A DNA stretch of 39,683 nt from Desulfamplus magnetovallimortis (GCF_900170035.1 NZ_LT828546.1:194911-234593); one strand, 5' to 3'. Positions 8,788-17,232 are shown, numbered from the stretch's first letter. Notes: generated by a model not told the origin, from the sequence alone. Program-made: numbers and translations.

Positions 8788-8887
8788 CTCAAAGCTAAAA
8801 ATTAGGGTTCGATTAATTGTAGAGACAGGGCATGCCTTGTCTCTACGTTGCAGATAACCCTGAAATTAAGTATTGACAGTGTACTAC
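8788..8887 (+). repeat. Family B palindromic element, copy 1
   Basis: From CTCAAAGCTAAAAATTAGGG to GACAGTGTACTAC. The core at 8819-8846 is a near-perfect 28-bp palindrome (arms GTAGAGACAGGG and CCTTGTCTCTAC, one mismatch), flanked by AGGGTT/AACCCT arms. It lies about 70 bp after the oadB stop. Confidence 0.85.
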
Positions 8888-8908
8888 TGCCTATTCAATA
8901 TTATAGTT

Positions 8909-8978
8909 GTCGGGTAGAAATACCTACCTCACCCCAGACACATCTCCATTAATTGATAGAGGGGTAAAAACACCCGAC
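8909..8978. repeat. Imperfect hairpin with GTCGGGT/ACCCGAC arms
   Basis: GTCGGGT at 8909 pairs with ACCCGAC ending at 8978, with inner CCTC and GAGG also able to pair. No coding content is visible in 8716-9163 apart from this hairpin and the repeats listed separately. Confidence 0.45.
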
Positions 8979-9163
8979 AGTTAAACTTTGAAGGAACACG
9001 ACCTCTTTCGTTTGCAGATTAACGCTTTCCTGACTGACCTTCCCGATTTTCGGAAATCTCGTTCAGTAAAATGTCAATTACTTTTAGATCCACATGAAAA
9101 ATGCATAATAAACCTATAAAAATTGCAACCGATAAATTTACCATTGATGGAGTCAAAAATTTT

Positions 9164-9925
9164 ATGCTTGAATCAAAACTTGATGACCAGATAATGATAG
9201 TAACGCTTACAAACGGCAAAACCAATTCCATTACAAGAGAGACACTTGAACAACTAAAAGATTGTGTTGACAAGACCAACCAGGATAAAGAAATAAAAGG
9301 TATTATCCTGACTGGACAAAACCGCTTTTTTTCAAGCGGATTTGATCTTTACACATTCATGGGATTCAATAACAGAGATGAAGCAATTGAATTTCTTGGT
9401 TTTGCTGACAAAGTTTTTCTGGATCTTTTTATTTGTTCCAAACCGGTCATCTGTGCAATGAACGGCCATGCTGCCGCGGGAGGACTTATTCTGGCAATGG
9501 CATCTGACTACAGACTCATCACTGACCACCCCAAGATCAAGGTTGGAATGTCTGAAATAAAAATCGGGGTGCCCCTTTCAGTTGCCCAGAGTGCAATCAT
9601 GAGATTTGGCCTTGATTCTGACAAAAAATTCAGGGATCTTATGTATTTCGGAGATATGATGGATGTCACAACTGCCCATCAAAAGGGAATTGTTGATGAG
9701 CTGCTCGCTCCGGAAAATCTCATAAATCGTGCAAAAGAGCTTGTAAAAATGTGGATAGATACCCCTGCACGACCATTCTGCCGCCTCAAGGAAGAGCTTA
9801 AAATGGAAACAGCCAGAATGATCAGAAGACGAATGGCTGACACAGACTGGCAGAAAGCCCTGGACTGTTTTTTTGACAAACAGGTAAAAGATACCCTTGC
9901 GTTTGTTCAGTCAACCATGGAATAA
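9164..9925 (+). CDS. Crotonase (enoyl-CoA hydratase/isomerase) superfamily protein
   Basis: About 253 residues with the crotonase fold. Oxyanion-hole segments are visible as FFSSGFDLYTFMG and MNGHAAAGGLILAMASDYRL. In hydratases a catalytic Glu sits in the second segment (GG.CELAM..D); here it is replaced (GGLILAMASD). The later Glu is present in GMSEIKIGVPL, a layout closer to enoyl-CoA isomerases than to hydratases. I chose ATG at 9164 because GGAG lies 11 bases upstream and homologues begin about there; ATG at 9101 lacks a ribosome site. The 3' end runs into a 30-bp tandem repeat that supplies the stop codon. Substrate unknown. Confidence 0.8.
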   Translation: MLESKLDDQIMIVTLTNGKTNSITRETLEQLKDCVDKTNQDKEIKGIILTGQNRFFSSGFDLYTFMGFNNRDEAIEFLGFADKVFLDLFICSKPVICAMNGHAAAGGLILAMASDYRLITDHPKIKVGMSEIKIGVPLSVAQSAIMRFGLDSDKKFRDLMYFGDMMDVTTAHQKGIVDELLAPENLINRAKELVKMWIDTPARPFCRLKEELKMETARMIRRRMADTDWQKALDCFFDKQVKDTLAFVQSTME

Positions 9926-10027
9926 GTTCCTGCCTTGCAGTCAACCGTGGAATAAGTTCCTGCTTTGCAGTCAACCGTGGAATAAGTTCCTGGCTTTCAG
10001 TCAACCGTGGAAGAAACTCCTGACTTG
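9908..10027 (+). repeat. 30-bp tandem repeat, four units, spanning the crotonase stop codon
   Basis: Units start at 9908, 9938, 9968 and 9998, each reading CAGTCAACC(A/G)TGGAATAAG and then TTCCTG with a variable tail. The first unit encodes the last residues and TAA stop of the crotonase gene. Because the period is 30, the second and third units carry the same in-frame TAA; the fourth has changed it to GAA. Confidence 0.9.
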
Positions 10028-10070
10028 GCAAAGTCAAGGTCAAAGAAGTTATGCATCACGAGTTCATTAG

Positions 10071-10991
10071 ATGAAATTTCAGAAAAAGTATTTCAACAGT
10101 GTAGAAGAGTTGACACAATCCCTTGAGGCAGCAGGCTACATAGCTTCAAGGGAGATATCAACAGTTATTTTTGTTGCCATGGCCACGGAAAAGCCCATTA
10201 TGGTGGAAGGTCCGGCAGGTGTTGGCAAGACAGAACTTGCAAAGGCTGTTGCTAAAACCCTCAATCGTCCCCTTATACGTCTGCAATGCTATGAAGGACT
10301 TGATGAAGCAAGGGCACTTTATGAATGGGAATATGCCAAACAGCTTCTCTACACACAAATGGTGAAAGAGAGAATCAACACAGTCACCACAGGAACAAAA
10401 ACACTTGCTGAAGCAGTGGAGAAAATAGCAGCAGAGGAAGATGCATTTTTTTCAGAGCGTTTTATCCAGCCAAGACCTCTTCTTCAGGCAATATCCTCAC
10501 CCGAGCCTGTTGTGCTTCTTATTGACGAGGTGGATAAGTCTGATCCGGAATTTGAAGCATTTCTGCTGGAGCTGCTGAGTGACTTTCAGGTAACCATCCC
10601 TGAACTTGGGACAAGGAAACCTGTCTCCATTCCTCTTGTATTTTTAACATCCAACAACTACCGTGACATGAGCGATGCTCTAAAAAGGCGCTGTATCCAT
10701 CTTTATATAGATTACCCTGCACCTGAAAGAGAAATTGAGATAATAAAAATGAAGCTTCCGGAAATTGAAGATTCCCTTTCTCGCCAAATTGTGGAAAGCA
10801 TAAACAAAATAAGGGCAATGTCACTAAAAAAAAGACCTTGTGTTTCAGAATCAATTGACTGGGCAAGAGCATTGATGGCACTTGGTATAAAAGAGCTTAA
10901 TGAACAGAGTGTCAAAGATACCATGAATTTAATATGCAAATATAGAGCCGACACTGAGATGGTGACAAAAACCATTAATCAGGTAATTTAA
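10071..10991 (+). CDS. MoxR-family AAA+ ATPase (CoxD-like)
   Basis: A 306-residue AAA+ ATPase of the MoxR group, which remodels or helps assemble protein complexes and usually works with a VWA-domain partner. Walker A is GPAGVGKT (residues 47-54), Walker B VLLIDEVD (148-155), sensor 1 FLTSNN (191-196), with arginines at 206-207. The segment CYEGLDEARALYEWEY is typical of the CoxD-like subgroup. A CoxE-like VWA protein is encoded at 17233-18690, so the pair is split by six other genes. ATG at 10071 has no strong ribosome site. A family B repeat starts 30 bp after the stop. Confidence 0.9.
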   Translation: MKFQKKYFNSVEELTQSLEAAGYIASREISTVIFVAMATEKPIMVEGPAGVGKTELAKAVAKTLNRPLIRLQCYEGLDEARALYEWEYAKQLLYTQMVKERINTVTTGTKTLAEAVEKIAAEEDAFFSERFIQPRPLLQAISSPEPVVLLIDEVDKSDPEFEAFLLELLSDFQVTIPELGTRKPVSIPLVFLTSNNYRDMSDALKRRCIHLYIDYPAPEREIEIIKMKLPEIEDSLSRQIVESINKIRAMSLKKRPCVSESIDWARALMALGIKELNEQSVKDTMNLICKYRADTEMVTKTINQVI

Positions 10992-11020
10992 GAATGAAAA
11001 CCTAATTGTGACCACTACTG

Positions 11021-11124
11021 TACTTTCAACACTTAATTTTAGGGTTATCTGCAACGTAGAGACAAGGCATGCCTCGTCTCTACAGTTAATCGAACCCTAA
11101 TTTTTAGCTTTGACAATGCACTAC
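11021..11124 (-). repeat. Family B palindromic element, copy 2
   Basis: Reverse-oriented copy from GTACTTTCAACACTTAATTT to GCTTTGACAATGCACTAC. The core palindrome is at 11056-11083 (arms GTAGAGACAAGG and CCTCGTCTCTAC). It lies 30 bp downstream of the MoxR gene. Confidence 0.85.
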
Positions 11125-11338
11125 ACTTTGTGTTTTCAAAGCTGTTGAAACCACAATATTATGATGGAAGATTAAAAAACTTGCGACTCTTTACACGATA
11201 TGAACTTGAGACTCTTTACATGATATGAAGGATGGGAAAAAACACATTTTTCTTTTCAAATTTGTTTCATATTCAGTTAAATTCTGGCATAAAGGAGAAG
11301 ATAATAATATTTCATTTACTTCACATGGGGCGGGAAAA

Positions 11339-11743
11339 ATGAATTACGGTATTTTAAGCGAAAAACAACTAAAAGGTATCGATAATGTGCTTAAAGTCAA
11401 ACTAATTGATGCAGGTGTTAAAAATGCCATTTTAATAGATATGGCAGGGAACACAGTCTCAAAACAGAATGACGGCAACTTCAACATTGATACAGTAGCA
11501 TTTGCAGCTCTTGCAGCAGGCAATTTTGCAGCAGTGGATGCAATGGCGCAAATGGTGGGGGAATCAGAATTTTCCCTCCTTTTCCATAAAGGTGAAACCG
11601 CAAGTATTCACTTCAGCAAGGTAAATGAAAACTTGCTGCTGATTACAATGTTTCATAAAGATATATCGTTGGGTTTAATACGTCTGAAAGTTACGGAAAC
11701 CAATAATGCAATTAATAAAATCTGCCGCAATGAAAATATATGA
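11339..11743 (+). CDS. Roadblock/LC7-like protein, probable MglA GTPase regulator
   Basis: About 134 residues, alpha/beta fold. The order AILIDMAGNTVSKQ, then AFAALAAGNFAAVDAMAQMVG, then LLITMFHKDISLGLIRLKV matches roadblock/LC7 proteins such as MglB: a first strand ending in a Gly turn, the long alanine-rich helix, and a C-terminal strand. I chose ATG at 11339; the longer frame from 11225 begins in repeat-like sequence and would add 38 atypical residues. It sits 100 bp before an MglA-type GTPase. Roadblock proteins commonly act as GAPs or platforms for such GTPases, so this pairing is expected. Function is inferred from fold and neighbour. Confidence 0.78.
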   Translation: MNYGILSEKQLKGIDNVLKVKLIDAGVKNAILIDMAGNTVSKQNDGNFNIDTVAFAALAAGNFAAVDAMAQMVGESEFSLLFHKGETASIHFSKVNENLLLITMFHKDISLGLIRLKVTETNNAINKICRNENI

Positions 11744-11843
11744 CTTCAATCCAGTTTCAACTAAAATTGAAAGAAAAACCAGGGTACAGCTCCTTGAGAT
11801 AGTGACACATTCATTCTGCTGTCCGGAATGAGGAGGGGAACTT

Positions 11844-12449
11844 TTGGCTTTTATTAATATAATGACCAAGGAAGTTCAGGTTAAAATTGTTTACTATGGC
11901 CCTGGAAGGGGCGGAAAAACAAGCAACCTTGAATATATATACAAAAAATACAGAAGCAACATACAATCTGAAATGGTTAGCCTGAAAACCCATGATGACA
12001 GAACTCTTTTCTTTGACTTTCTGCCCTTTGATGTGGGGAAAATAAAAGGATATGATGTTTCTATACAGTTATATACTGTCCCTGGTCAGGTAAAATACAA
12101 TGCCACCCGCAAACTTGTATTAAAAGGGGTTGATGGTATAGTTTTTGTTGCAGATGCAATGGAATCACAAAGACAGAAAAATATTGACTCACTAAACCAA
12201 ATGATTGAAAATCTTACAACCTATAATCTTGATATTACTAAAATCCCTCTGGTGATGCAGTATAATAAGTATGACCTGAAAGATTCCAATATACCCCTTT
12301 TATCACCCCAAACAATGCAAAAAGACCTTAATATGGAGTTAAGGGTTCCGGCCTTTGCAGCAAGCGCACTTGCTGGCGGCAATGTTATTGCCACCCTTAA
12401 GAAAATTATTTCCTTAACCTTGTCATCAATTCAAGATCAGCTTTTTTAA
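11844..12449 (+). CDS. mglA: MglA-type small Ras-like GTPase
   Basis: A 201-residue GTPase of the bacterial MglA family. The P-loop is GPGRGGKT (residues 19-26), the switch region holds DDRTLFFDFLP, the G3 region is YTVPGQV in place of the Ras DTAGQ (usual for MglA), and the base-recognition motif is NKYD (141-144). The start is TTG at 11844, fixed by AGGAGGGG seven to ten bases upstream. The next gene starts 12 bp after its stop, with the stop embedded in TAAGGAGGTG. MglA proteins switch polarity or assemble complexes at the inner face of the cell envelope. This copy need not be the motility one, since its neighbours are MoxR/VWA genes. Confidence 0.92.
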   Translation: MAFINIMTKEVQVKIVYYGPGRGGKTSNLEYIYKKYRSNIQSEMVSLKTHDDRTLFFDFLPFDVGKIKGYDVSIQLYTVPGQVKYNATRKLVLKGVDGIVFVADAMESQRQKNIDSLNQMIENLTTYNLDITKIPLVMQYNKYDLKDSNIPLLSPQTMQKDLNMELRVPAFAASALAGGNVIATLKKIISLTLSSIQDQLF

Positions 12450-12461
12450 GGAGGTGCTCAT

Positions 12462-14456
12462 TTGAAGAAGCAATCAAATAGAAAGAGCAGCGCTTCTCTC
12501 AGTGAACTGAAACGTCTCATTCTCACCCTGAATAACGGCATAACCGAATCTACTTTAAATCAGATCAACGCAAAAACAGATCAATTATCACTTCAGTTTA
12601 CCAATGACAAGGTTCTGTCAACATTCACCAAAATGGTCAAAGCCCTTGTCAGCTATATACTTTCAAAAAGAGATGAGCTTCACAGCGAAGCACTGCCTCT
12701 GCTCAACTCAGTTATTAACAATATGGAGATGTTGAGTAGCACAAAAGGAGCATCTCTCTCCAATGAACAGAAACAGAATCTTCTGTCAAAAGAAATTGCC
12801 AACTTTAACAGATTCAAACAGATGGTTCAACAACCTGGCAGAGCTGCTTCCCAGCCATCCTCAACTGCTGATGATTCGCCCATTGCCAACCTTAAATCCA
12901 TTATTCTTTCCCTTGACTGGGAGATATCAGAAGAAATTATCCAGAATCTTGACAAAGAGGTAAATCACCTTAAAAGACACTGGCAAAACAGTAAGATTCA
13001 TCTCTCTTTTCTCCAGATGTTCCAAAGCATTGGCAGATATGTACATAACAGAGGTGCCAATACACATCCGGATGCTATCTCACTTCTTAATTCACTATAC
13101 AAAAATTTTGAACAGGTTGTTCTGCAGCCAAACCTTTCACAACAAAAGCAGCAGGATATTCTTTCAAGGGAAATTCAGAAATTCAATCAGCTAAAACAAA
13201 TAATTTCATCTCCACCTGCAAGAAAGCCAACACCCCAGGGAATGAATCCCATGGATGATCTTATAGGTACAAAAGTCAGCAATCTCTCGCCGGTTGATGA
13301 TCTGATTGAAGAGATTCATATGCTCCAGGATGATGGCAACAGAACGCACTCCCCGGGTGGTGTTAATCCTGCTGCAACCTCATCAACACCAGACAATCCC
13401 AACATAAGAGAAGTAATACCTGACAGAGGGAAAAATCAGCCTATTCCTGAAATACAAAGCAGACTGGATGCTTTTTTTGATGAGGATGAACCCATGGATT
13501 TTGCAGACTCCGGTGACGAGGTGGTTCCTTACACTGACGGGTCTCAATCTTCTTCAGCTCAAACATCTACCCCTTCCCCTAAAGATGAAAAAGACCAATG
13601 GAGTGATGGTGCTGTTCCATTTGAAGACGAACAGGATGATCTTTTTGATGATATTGATCCCTTTACACCCGAAGATGACCCTGGCAGCAACGAATTGGCT
13701 TTTGAAAACAACCTGGAGCCACCCTACGAACCAATTGATGACAATGCAAAGCCATCATCCAGAAGTGCAGATAGTACAAATGGAATGGTGCCCTATGATT
13801 TTGAAGACGAATTCTTTGAAACAGAAGCAGAACATATATCAGCCACTGCAAAAGATACACAATCTGCCAATTCTGAAAAAATACCACAAATTGACATGGC
13901 ATTGCTTGACAATGTCAAATCAACAGTTGCAAAATGCATGTTTGATGGAAATATCAATTCACTGGAGAGTGTTAACAGCAGCATAAGTTCTATTCAGCAG
14001 CAGATTGATGCTGATATCTCCAATAAAAACGTTCCCTCTGAGCTACAGGTGATGCTAAATCTTTATAATGCATTCAAGAATAGTCTCGCATTTGTTCCCC
14101 AGGATACAATACAAAGCGGCGTTGAGGGCATGCTATTCTGCCTCGACTGCATTGAACATTCACAAAAACAGGAATTTGACAACAGTGTGGTATCGGAATA
14201 TACCTTAAGCAGTGCATGCAACCGTTATATAAATTTCCAGAACAATCTGCTTCAGCTTCTTGACCAGGGAAATCTACCTCAGGGAGATAAGAGTTTTAGC
14301 TCCACCAATGCTTACGCTTCCGGAGAGGGAGTCAACAACGCCCCACCTGATTCTGAACAATTGATGAGTGGAGCAATGCAGGAAGAGGAAGCTTTTACTG
14401 ATCCCAGGCCTCAGGGTTTTTGGGCAAAACTGAAAAGAATGTTTGGTTTATCATAG
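12462..14456 (+). CDS. Large acidic protein with repeated helical domains, function unknown
   Basis: I do not recognise a named family. The 664-residue product has two clear copies of a helical domain, residues about 14-122 and 141-248. Both carry the pattern L..LK..IL.L...I.E..., then a segment with LL and SREI/SKEI...FN..KQ. A long acidic, low-complexity linker (about 255-460, many Asp, Glu, Pro, Ser) follows, then a third helical region (about 465-600) that may be a diverged copy. The C-terminus ends in a basic-aromatic tail, GFWAKLKRMFGLS, that could touch a membrane. The TTG start at 12462 is fixed by TAAGGAGGTG. Twelve bases separate it from mglA, suggesting a GTPase partner or scaffold (inference). 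Confidence 0.75.
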   Translation: MKKQSNRKSSASLSELKRLILTLNNGITESTLNQINAKTDQLSLQFTNDKVLSTFTKMVKALVSYILSKRDELHSEALPLLNSVINNMEMLSSTKGASLSNEQKQNLLSKEIANFNRFKQMVQQPGRAASQPSSTADDSPIANLKSIILSLDWEISEEIIQNLDKEVNHLKRHWQNSKIHLSFLQMFQSIGRYVHNRGANTHPDAISLLNSLYKNFEQVVLQPNLSQQKQQDILSREIQKFNQLKQIISSPPARKPTPQGMNPMDDLIGTKVSNLSPVDDLIEEIHMLQDDGNRTHSPGGVNPAATSSTPDNPNIREVIPDRGKNQPIPEIQSRLDAFFDEDEPMDFADSGDEVVPYTDGSQSSSAQTSTPSPKDEKDQWSDGAVPFEDEQDDLFDDIDPFTPEDDPGSNELAFENNLEPPYEPIDDNAKPSSRSADSTNGMVPYDFEDEFFETEAEHISATAKDTQSANSEKIPQIDMALLDNVKSTVAKCMFDGNINSLESVNSSISSIQQQIDADISNKNVPSELQVMLNLYNAFKNSLAFVPQDTIQSGVEGMLFCLDCIEHSQKQEFDNSVVSEYTLSSACNRYINFQNNLLQLLDQGNLPQGDKSFSSTNAYASGEGVNNAPPDSEQLMSGAMQEEEAFTDPRPQGFWAKLKRMFGLS

Positions 14457-14458
14457 AC

Positions 14459-15064
14459 ATGAGCCAGCAATTACTAATTTTCTTTTGTGAAGATTGTGGT
14501 GAAAGAAATAGTCTGACACCGGAAAAGATACAAAATGGAAGAGTGACTTTTAAATGCTCAAGCTGCAAATATACAAATTCATACCCTGTACCAGGGGCGC
14601 CCGATAAAGAGAAAAAGGTTTCAAGAAGTGCTTATTTCGGCAGGAAAATGGAACAAAAGTCAAATGATTCCATGCCTGAAATGCTTCGCCGAATGGTATG
14701 TCATATTGAGATGCTGCCAGAGGTAATAAAGGCGTTTTTTTTTGCACCTTCAGACTCTATGTTCATCTGCTCTTTACCGGAAAATTCGTACCAAAAAAAT
14801 AAACTTTGGTCAATTTGCAGACTTTTATCCAACCATTATTCAGCATCAAAGTCAGCAGCATCATCACCTGTTAAAGAGATATCCCTTAGCAGGAGCAACC
14901 ACATTTTTTTCTATGGCAAACTGACAGAGTCACTTTTCCTTGGTGCTATCACACCTCTGGAACATCAAACATTTCCATTTGATGCTCTAATAAAAAAGAC
15001 TACGGCTGAAGTTCAAAATCATCTCCGTTCCATCGAGAACGATAAGCATGGCGCAAATAAATAG
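14459..15064 (+). CDS. Zinc-ribbon protein with possible roadblock-like domain
   Basis: About 201 residues. The N-terminus has two Cys pairs, CEDCG and CSSCKY, about 22 residues apart, forming a small zinc ribbon. The C-terminal part, after ML..VI.AFFFAPSDSMFICSLPE, has a strand-helix-strand order (FFYGKLTESLFLGAITP near the end) reminiscent of a roadblock/LC7 fold, but the match is weak. ATG at 14459 lies two bases after the stop of the scaffold gene, implying coupling; a TTG at 14420 would overlap it. Cytoplasmic, function unknown, presumably part of the same GTPase complex. Confidence 0.68.
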   Translation: MSQQLLIFFCEDCGERNSLTPEKIQNGRVTFKCSSCKYTNSYPVPGAPDKEKKVSRSAYFGRKMEQKSNDSMPEMLRRMVCHIEMLPEVIKAFFFAPSDSMFICSLPENSYQKNKLWSICRLLSNHYSASKSAASSPVKEISLSRSNHIFFYGKLTESLFLGAITPLEHQTFPFDALIKKTTAEVQNHLRSIENDKHGANK

Positions 15065-15115
15065 AAAATATATCCCCGCACATTTTCGTTAACCAACAAT
15101 ATATCGGAGGTGCCA

Positions 15116-15397
15116 ATGTCAATATCAGCAGAGACAGTCATTCTTATATTCACCCTTTTTATCTACATTATTATACTTTTTGTATTTAACAAAGCGCGTA
15201 AGAAGTATGCTGGTGGAAAGGTGGGGCAGGTAGTAAACCTGATACTTGTGACAGTTGCACTACTTTTTATGGCAGACTATGCAACTATTATGGGAAAATA
15301 CATTTCCATTGAGGTTATAGATACAATAAAAGCGCTATTTAGAACAGCAGGACTGTCATTTCTTGCATATGGTGGTGTCAAGGTAGCTGGTTCGTAA
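15116..15397 (+). CDS. Small membrane protein, two or three helices, unknown function
   Basis: A 93-residue protein with a first membrane helix (residues about 6-27, VILIFTLFIYIIILFVF), a short basic loop (NKARKKYAGGK), a second helix (about 36-56), and a weaker third hydrophobic segment near the C-terminus. The basic loop should be cytoplasmic. I chose ATG at 15116 because CGGAGG ends six bases upstream; the GTG at 15110 overlaps that site. It follows the zinc-ribbon gene by 51 bp on the same strand. It could anchor the MglA-associated proteins at the membrane; this is inference. Confidence 0.7.
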   Translation: MSISAETVILIFTLFIYIIILFVFNKARKKYAGGKVGQVVNLILVTVALLFMADYATIMGKYISIEVIDTIKALFRTAGLSFLAYGGVKVAGS

Positions 15398-15449
15398 ACT
15401 TTTATCAACCATAACCACATGCTTTTTTTGGGCATGCATAACCACCTAC

Positions 15450-15696
15450 TTTTTCTGAACCATGATTTTCATGATTAAGGGATTATCCTGATTTTTCATC
15501 ATGTTAATCCTTAAATCCTTTAATCATGTTTCAAAATTTGGCATCTTTCATTTGCCAGTTTACACTTTCCTGAACACAATGCCCGTTTTTATGGTAGCCT
15601 CTTCCGGAAAGTGTAAAGTACTATCTGCATGATATGAAGGATGCCCAAAATTTTCCAAAAAATGCAAACTACTTTTGAGTTGAGATGAAGGATACC
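15450..15696. mobile_element. Family D element (long form), interrupted by another family D element
   Basis: CTGAACCATGATTTTCATG and later AATCATGTTTCAAAATTT match the interior of the 22396 element, and the right end TTTTGAGTTGAGATGAAGG with GATACC is present. The left terminus is not recognisable. A second, shorter D element sits inside at 15540-15645. No gene lies in 15398-15702. Confidence 0.75.
15540..15645. mobile_element. Family D MITE, copy 2, nested insertion with 8-bp target duplication
   Basis: The 106-bp element runs from GGCATCTTTCATTTG to GAAGGATGCC. Both sides carry CAAAATTT (15532-15539 and 15646-15653). In the uninterrupted long D element near 22505 the same place reads CAAAATTTTCC once, so the pre-insertion state can be reconstructed. 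Confidence 0.88.
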
Positions 15697-15702
15697 AAAA
15701 AT

Positions 15703-16944
15703 TCATCCGAAAAATGAAAAAATTCCCTTTGATTTCCGGCTTTTCTTTTGATCACCTTTCTGATTGGACTGAATTGTATTTATAATCGTGGAGACATCAT
15801 TTACAATCCTGTTCTTTTCCCTTGAGTCGGTATGATATTTTTTTACATACCCAATTATATTTTCAATCTCGGTTAAAATACCCTGAACAGGTTTCATCCC
15901 AAGTATCTCTGCAATTTTTTCCAGAAGAAGAGTAGTATATGAGCTGAAGCCCTCAAGCAGCATATCCCTCACAAGCTCTTCCTCATTTCCCTTGGCGATA
16001 AGACTCTCCATCTCGTCGAGAATCGACTTTATATTAATATTGACATGATTTGAAGGATGATAATATTCAAGCAAAGCAGCGTGATGATCTTCAAGTTGCA
16101 CTTTTACCTCATTAAACAACGTTGATCCTCTTTCTCCAAGCTCTCCTTCAATATTTTTTGATATAGATTGCAGTATATCATTATAAACCGTTATAACAGC
16201 AGAAAAATCCTTTGAATCTGGCTTATCAGATAACTGAACTTCCTCTGTCTGCTCAATCAATCCATAAGAGTTTAGAGAGAAAAAAATCTTATAAACAGCA
16301 AACTCATCGTATCCGCTTTTGGTTATTATCTCTCTTATTGTACGTGTTCCATCAATCAATGAGAGTATCCGCCACTCATTGGCATTGAGCTTGATCTCCT
16401 CCTTGTTCTGGACATTACCCGCGATTCTGAATACCAGCTTGTCACTTGTGATAACAGTATTGAGAACAGACATCTCGTCAATTCTTCTGGATGCTTCAAG
16501 AATAAGCTTCATGGGATTGAGTTGTGTGATTACCATTCCCTCAAGGTTAAGCTTAATGTCTTTATACTCAAATTTTCCTTTTTTCCAGAGCAATAGGCTG
16601 TAAAGAATCTCTTCTACCTGCTTAGTATTATATTTATTAAGTGTATTTAAAGATACATAGCCTTTATCCACAAGAATCTTTCCAAGGGACATTTTCTGCT
16701 CACGCCCAAGGGCAAGACATTTTTGAAGCTGATCCGCAGAGATTATTCCATCCCGACGAAGAATATAACCAAGCCGAACCTCTTTCTGGGAACCGGAAGC
16801 ATATACAATGGTGCCCTCATCAAAAAACACCTTGCACTCATTATTGCCACTGGTCACCCTTAAAAGACCGGTTTTCTGGTCATTACAAAGAAGCTGAAGA
16901 ATACTTGTCAGAAAAAGCCCTTCAAAATCACCTTGAAGATTCAT
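15703..16944 (-). CDS. PATAN (DUF4388) domain signalling protein
   Basis: About 413 residues. Residues 1-110 form a PATAN/DUF4388 domain: it opens MNLQGDFEGLFLTSILQLLC, continues with KTGLLRVTSGNNECKVFFDEG and IVYASG, and then a helical GspE-N-like part (LGYILRRDGIISADQLQKCL, MSLGKILVDKGYVS). PATAN domains are common in two-component and GTPase signalling proteins of delta-type bacteria. The C-terminal half is helical with no named domain; the C-terminus is basic. I chose ATG at 16944 because the family starts there; GTG at 16992 is the longer option but its AAGG touches the codon. It is transcribed against the neighbouring genes and diverges from the VWA gene. Confidence 0.82.
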   Translation of the reverse strand: MNLQGDFEGLFLTSILQLLCNDQKTGLLRVTSGNNECKVFFDEGTIVYASGSQKEVRLGYILRRDGIISADQLQKCLALGREQKMSLGKILVDKGYVSLNTLNKYNTKQVEEILYSLLLWKKGKFEYKDIKLNLEGMVITQLNPMKLILEASRRIDEMSVLNTVITSDKLVFRIAGNVQNKEEIKLNANEWRILSLIDGTRTIREIITKSGYDEFAVYKIFFSLNSYGLIEQTEEVQLSDKPDSKDFSAVITVYNDILQSISKNIEGELGERGSTLFNEVKVQLEDHHAALLEYYHPSNHVNINIKSILDEMESLIAKGNEEELVRDMLLEGFSSYTTLLLEKIAEILGMKPVQGILTEIENIIGYVKKYHTDSREKNRIVNDVSTIINTIQSNQKGDQKKSRKSKGIFSFFG

Positions 16945-17149
16945 ATTCAATCTCTTATTCTTGTATTTGAAAATTGTGCTGGCAGCAGCCACCTTTCACC
17001 ATTAATTTGTCACGTACAAACAGGGAAAGGCATTTAGTTGCACATTAACAGCGTAAATAATATAATTGTCTATCATAGTATAATAAGATGGGCATGTATG
17101 ACAACCACAAAAAGCATTTAACTGAATATGGGAGCAACTCCCACTGAAC

Positions 17150-17213
17150 TGACTGTTTTTAAAACGACTTTATCTCTTCGATTGTGGCGCTCACCCGCCA
17201 TATACGTTTATAA
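17150..17213 (+). repeat. Family C hairpin repeat, single degenerate copy
   Basis: CTGTTTTTAAAACGACTTT, CTTCGATTGTGGC and GCCATATACGTTTATA match family C, but the right arm TGAAAGTC is lost. It lies 20 bp upstream of the VWA gene, between that gene and the divergent PATAN gene, so it sits in the leader or promoter of the VWA gene. Confidence 0.65.
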
Positions 17214-17232
17214 ATAAGGATTACAATCATCT

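Noticed and set aside
8788-8887. GGTTCGATT stretch in family B suggestive of a tRNA T-loop
   Set aside because: No acceptor, D or anticodon stems can be formed around it; it is part of the family B palindrome.
9822-10043. Minus-strand frame with repeated QELIPRLT units
   Set aside because: Antisense reading of the 30-bp tandem repeat and the end of the crotonase gene.
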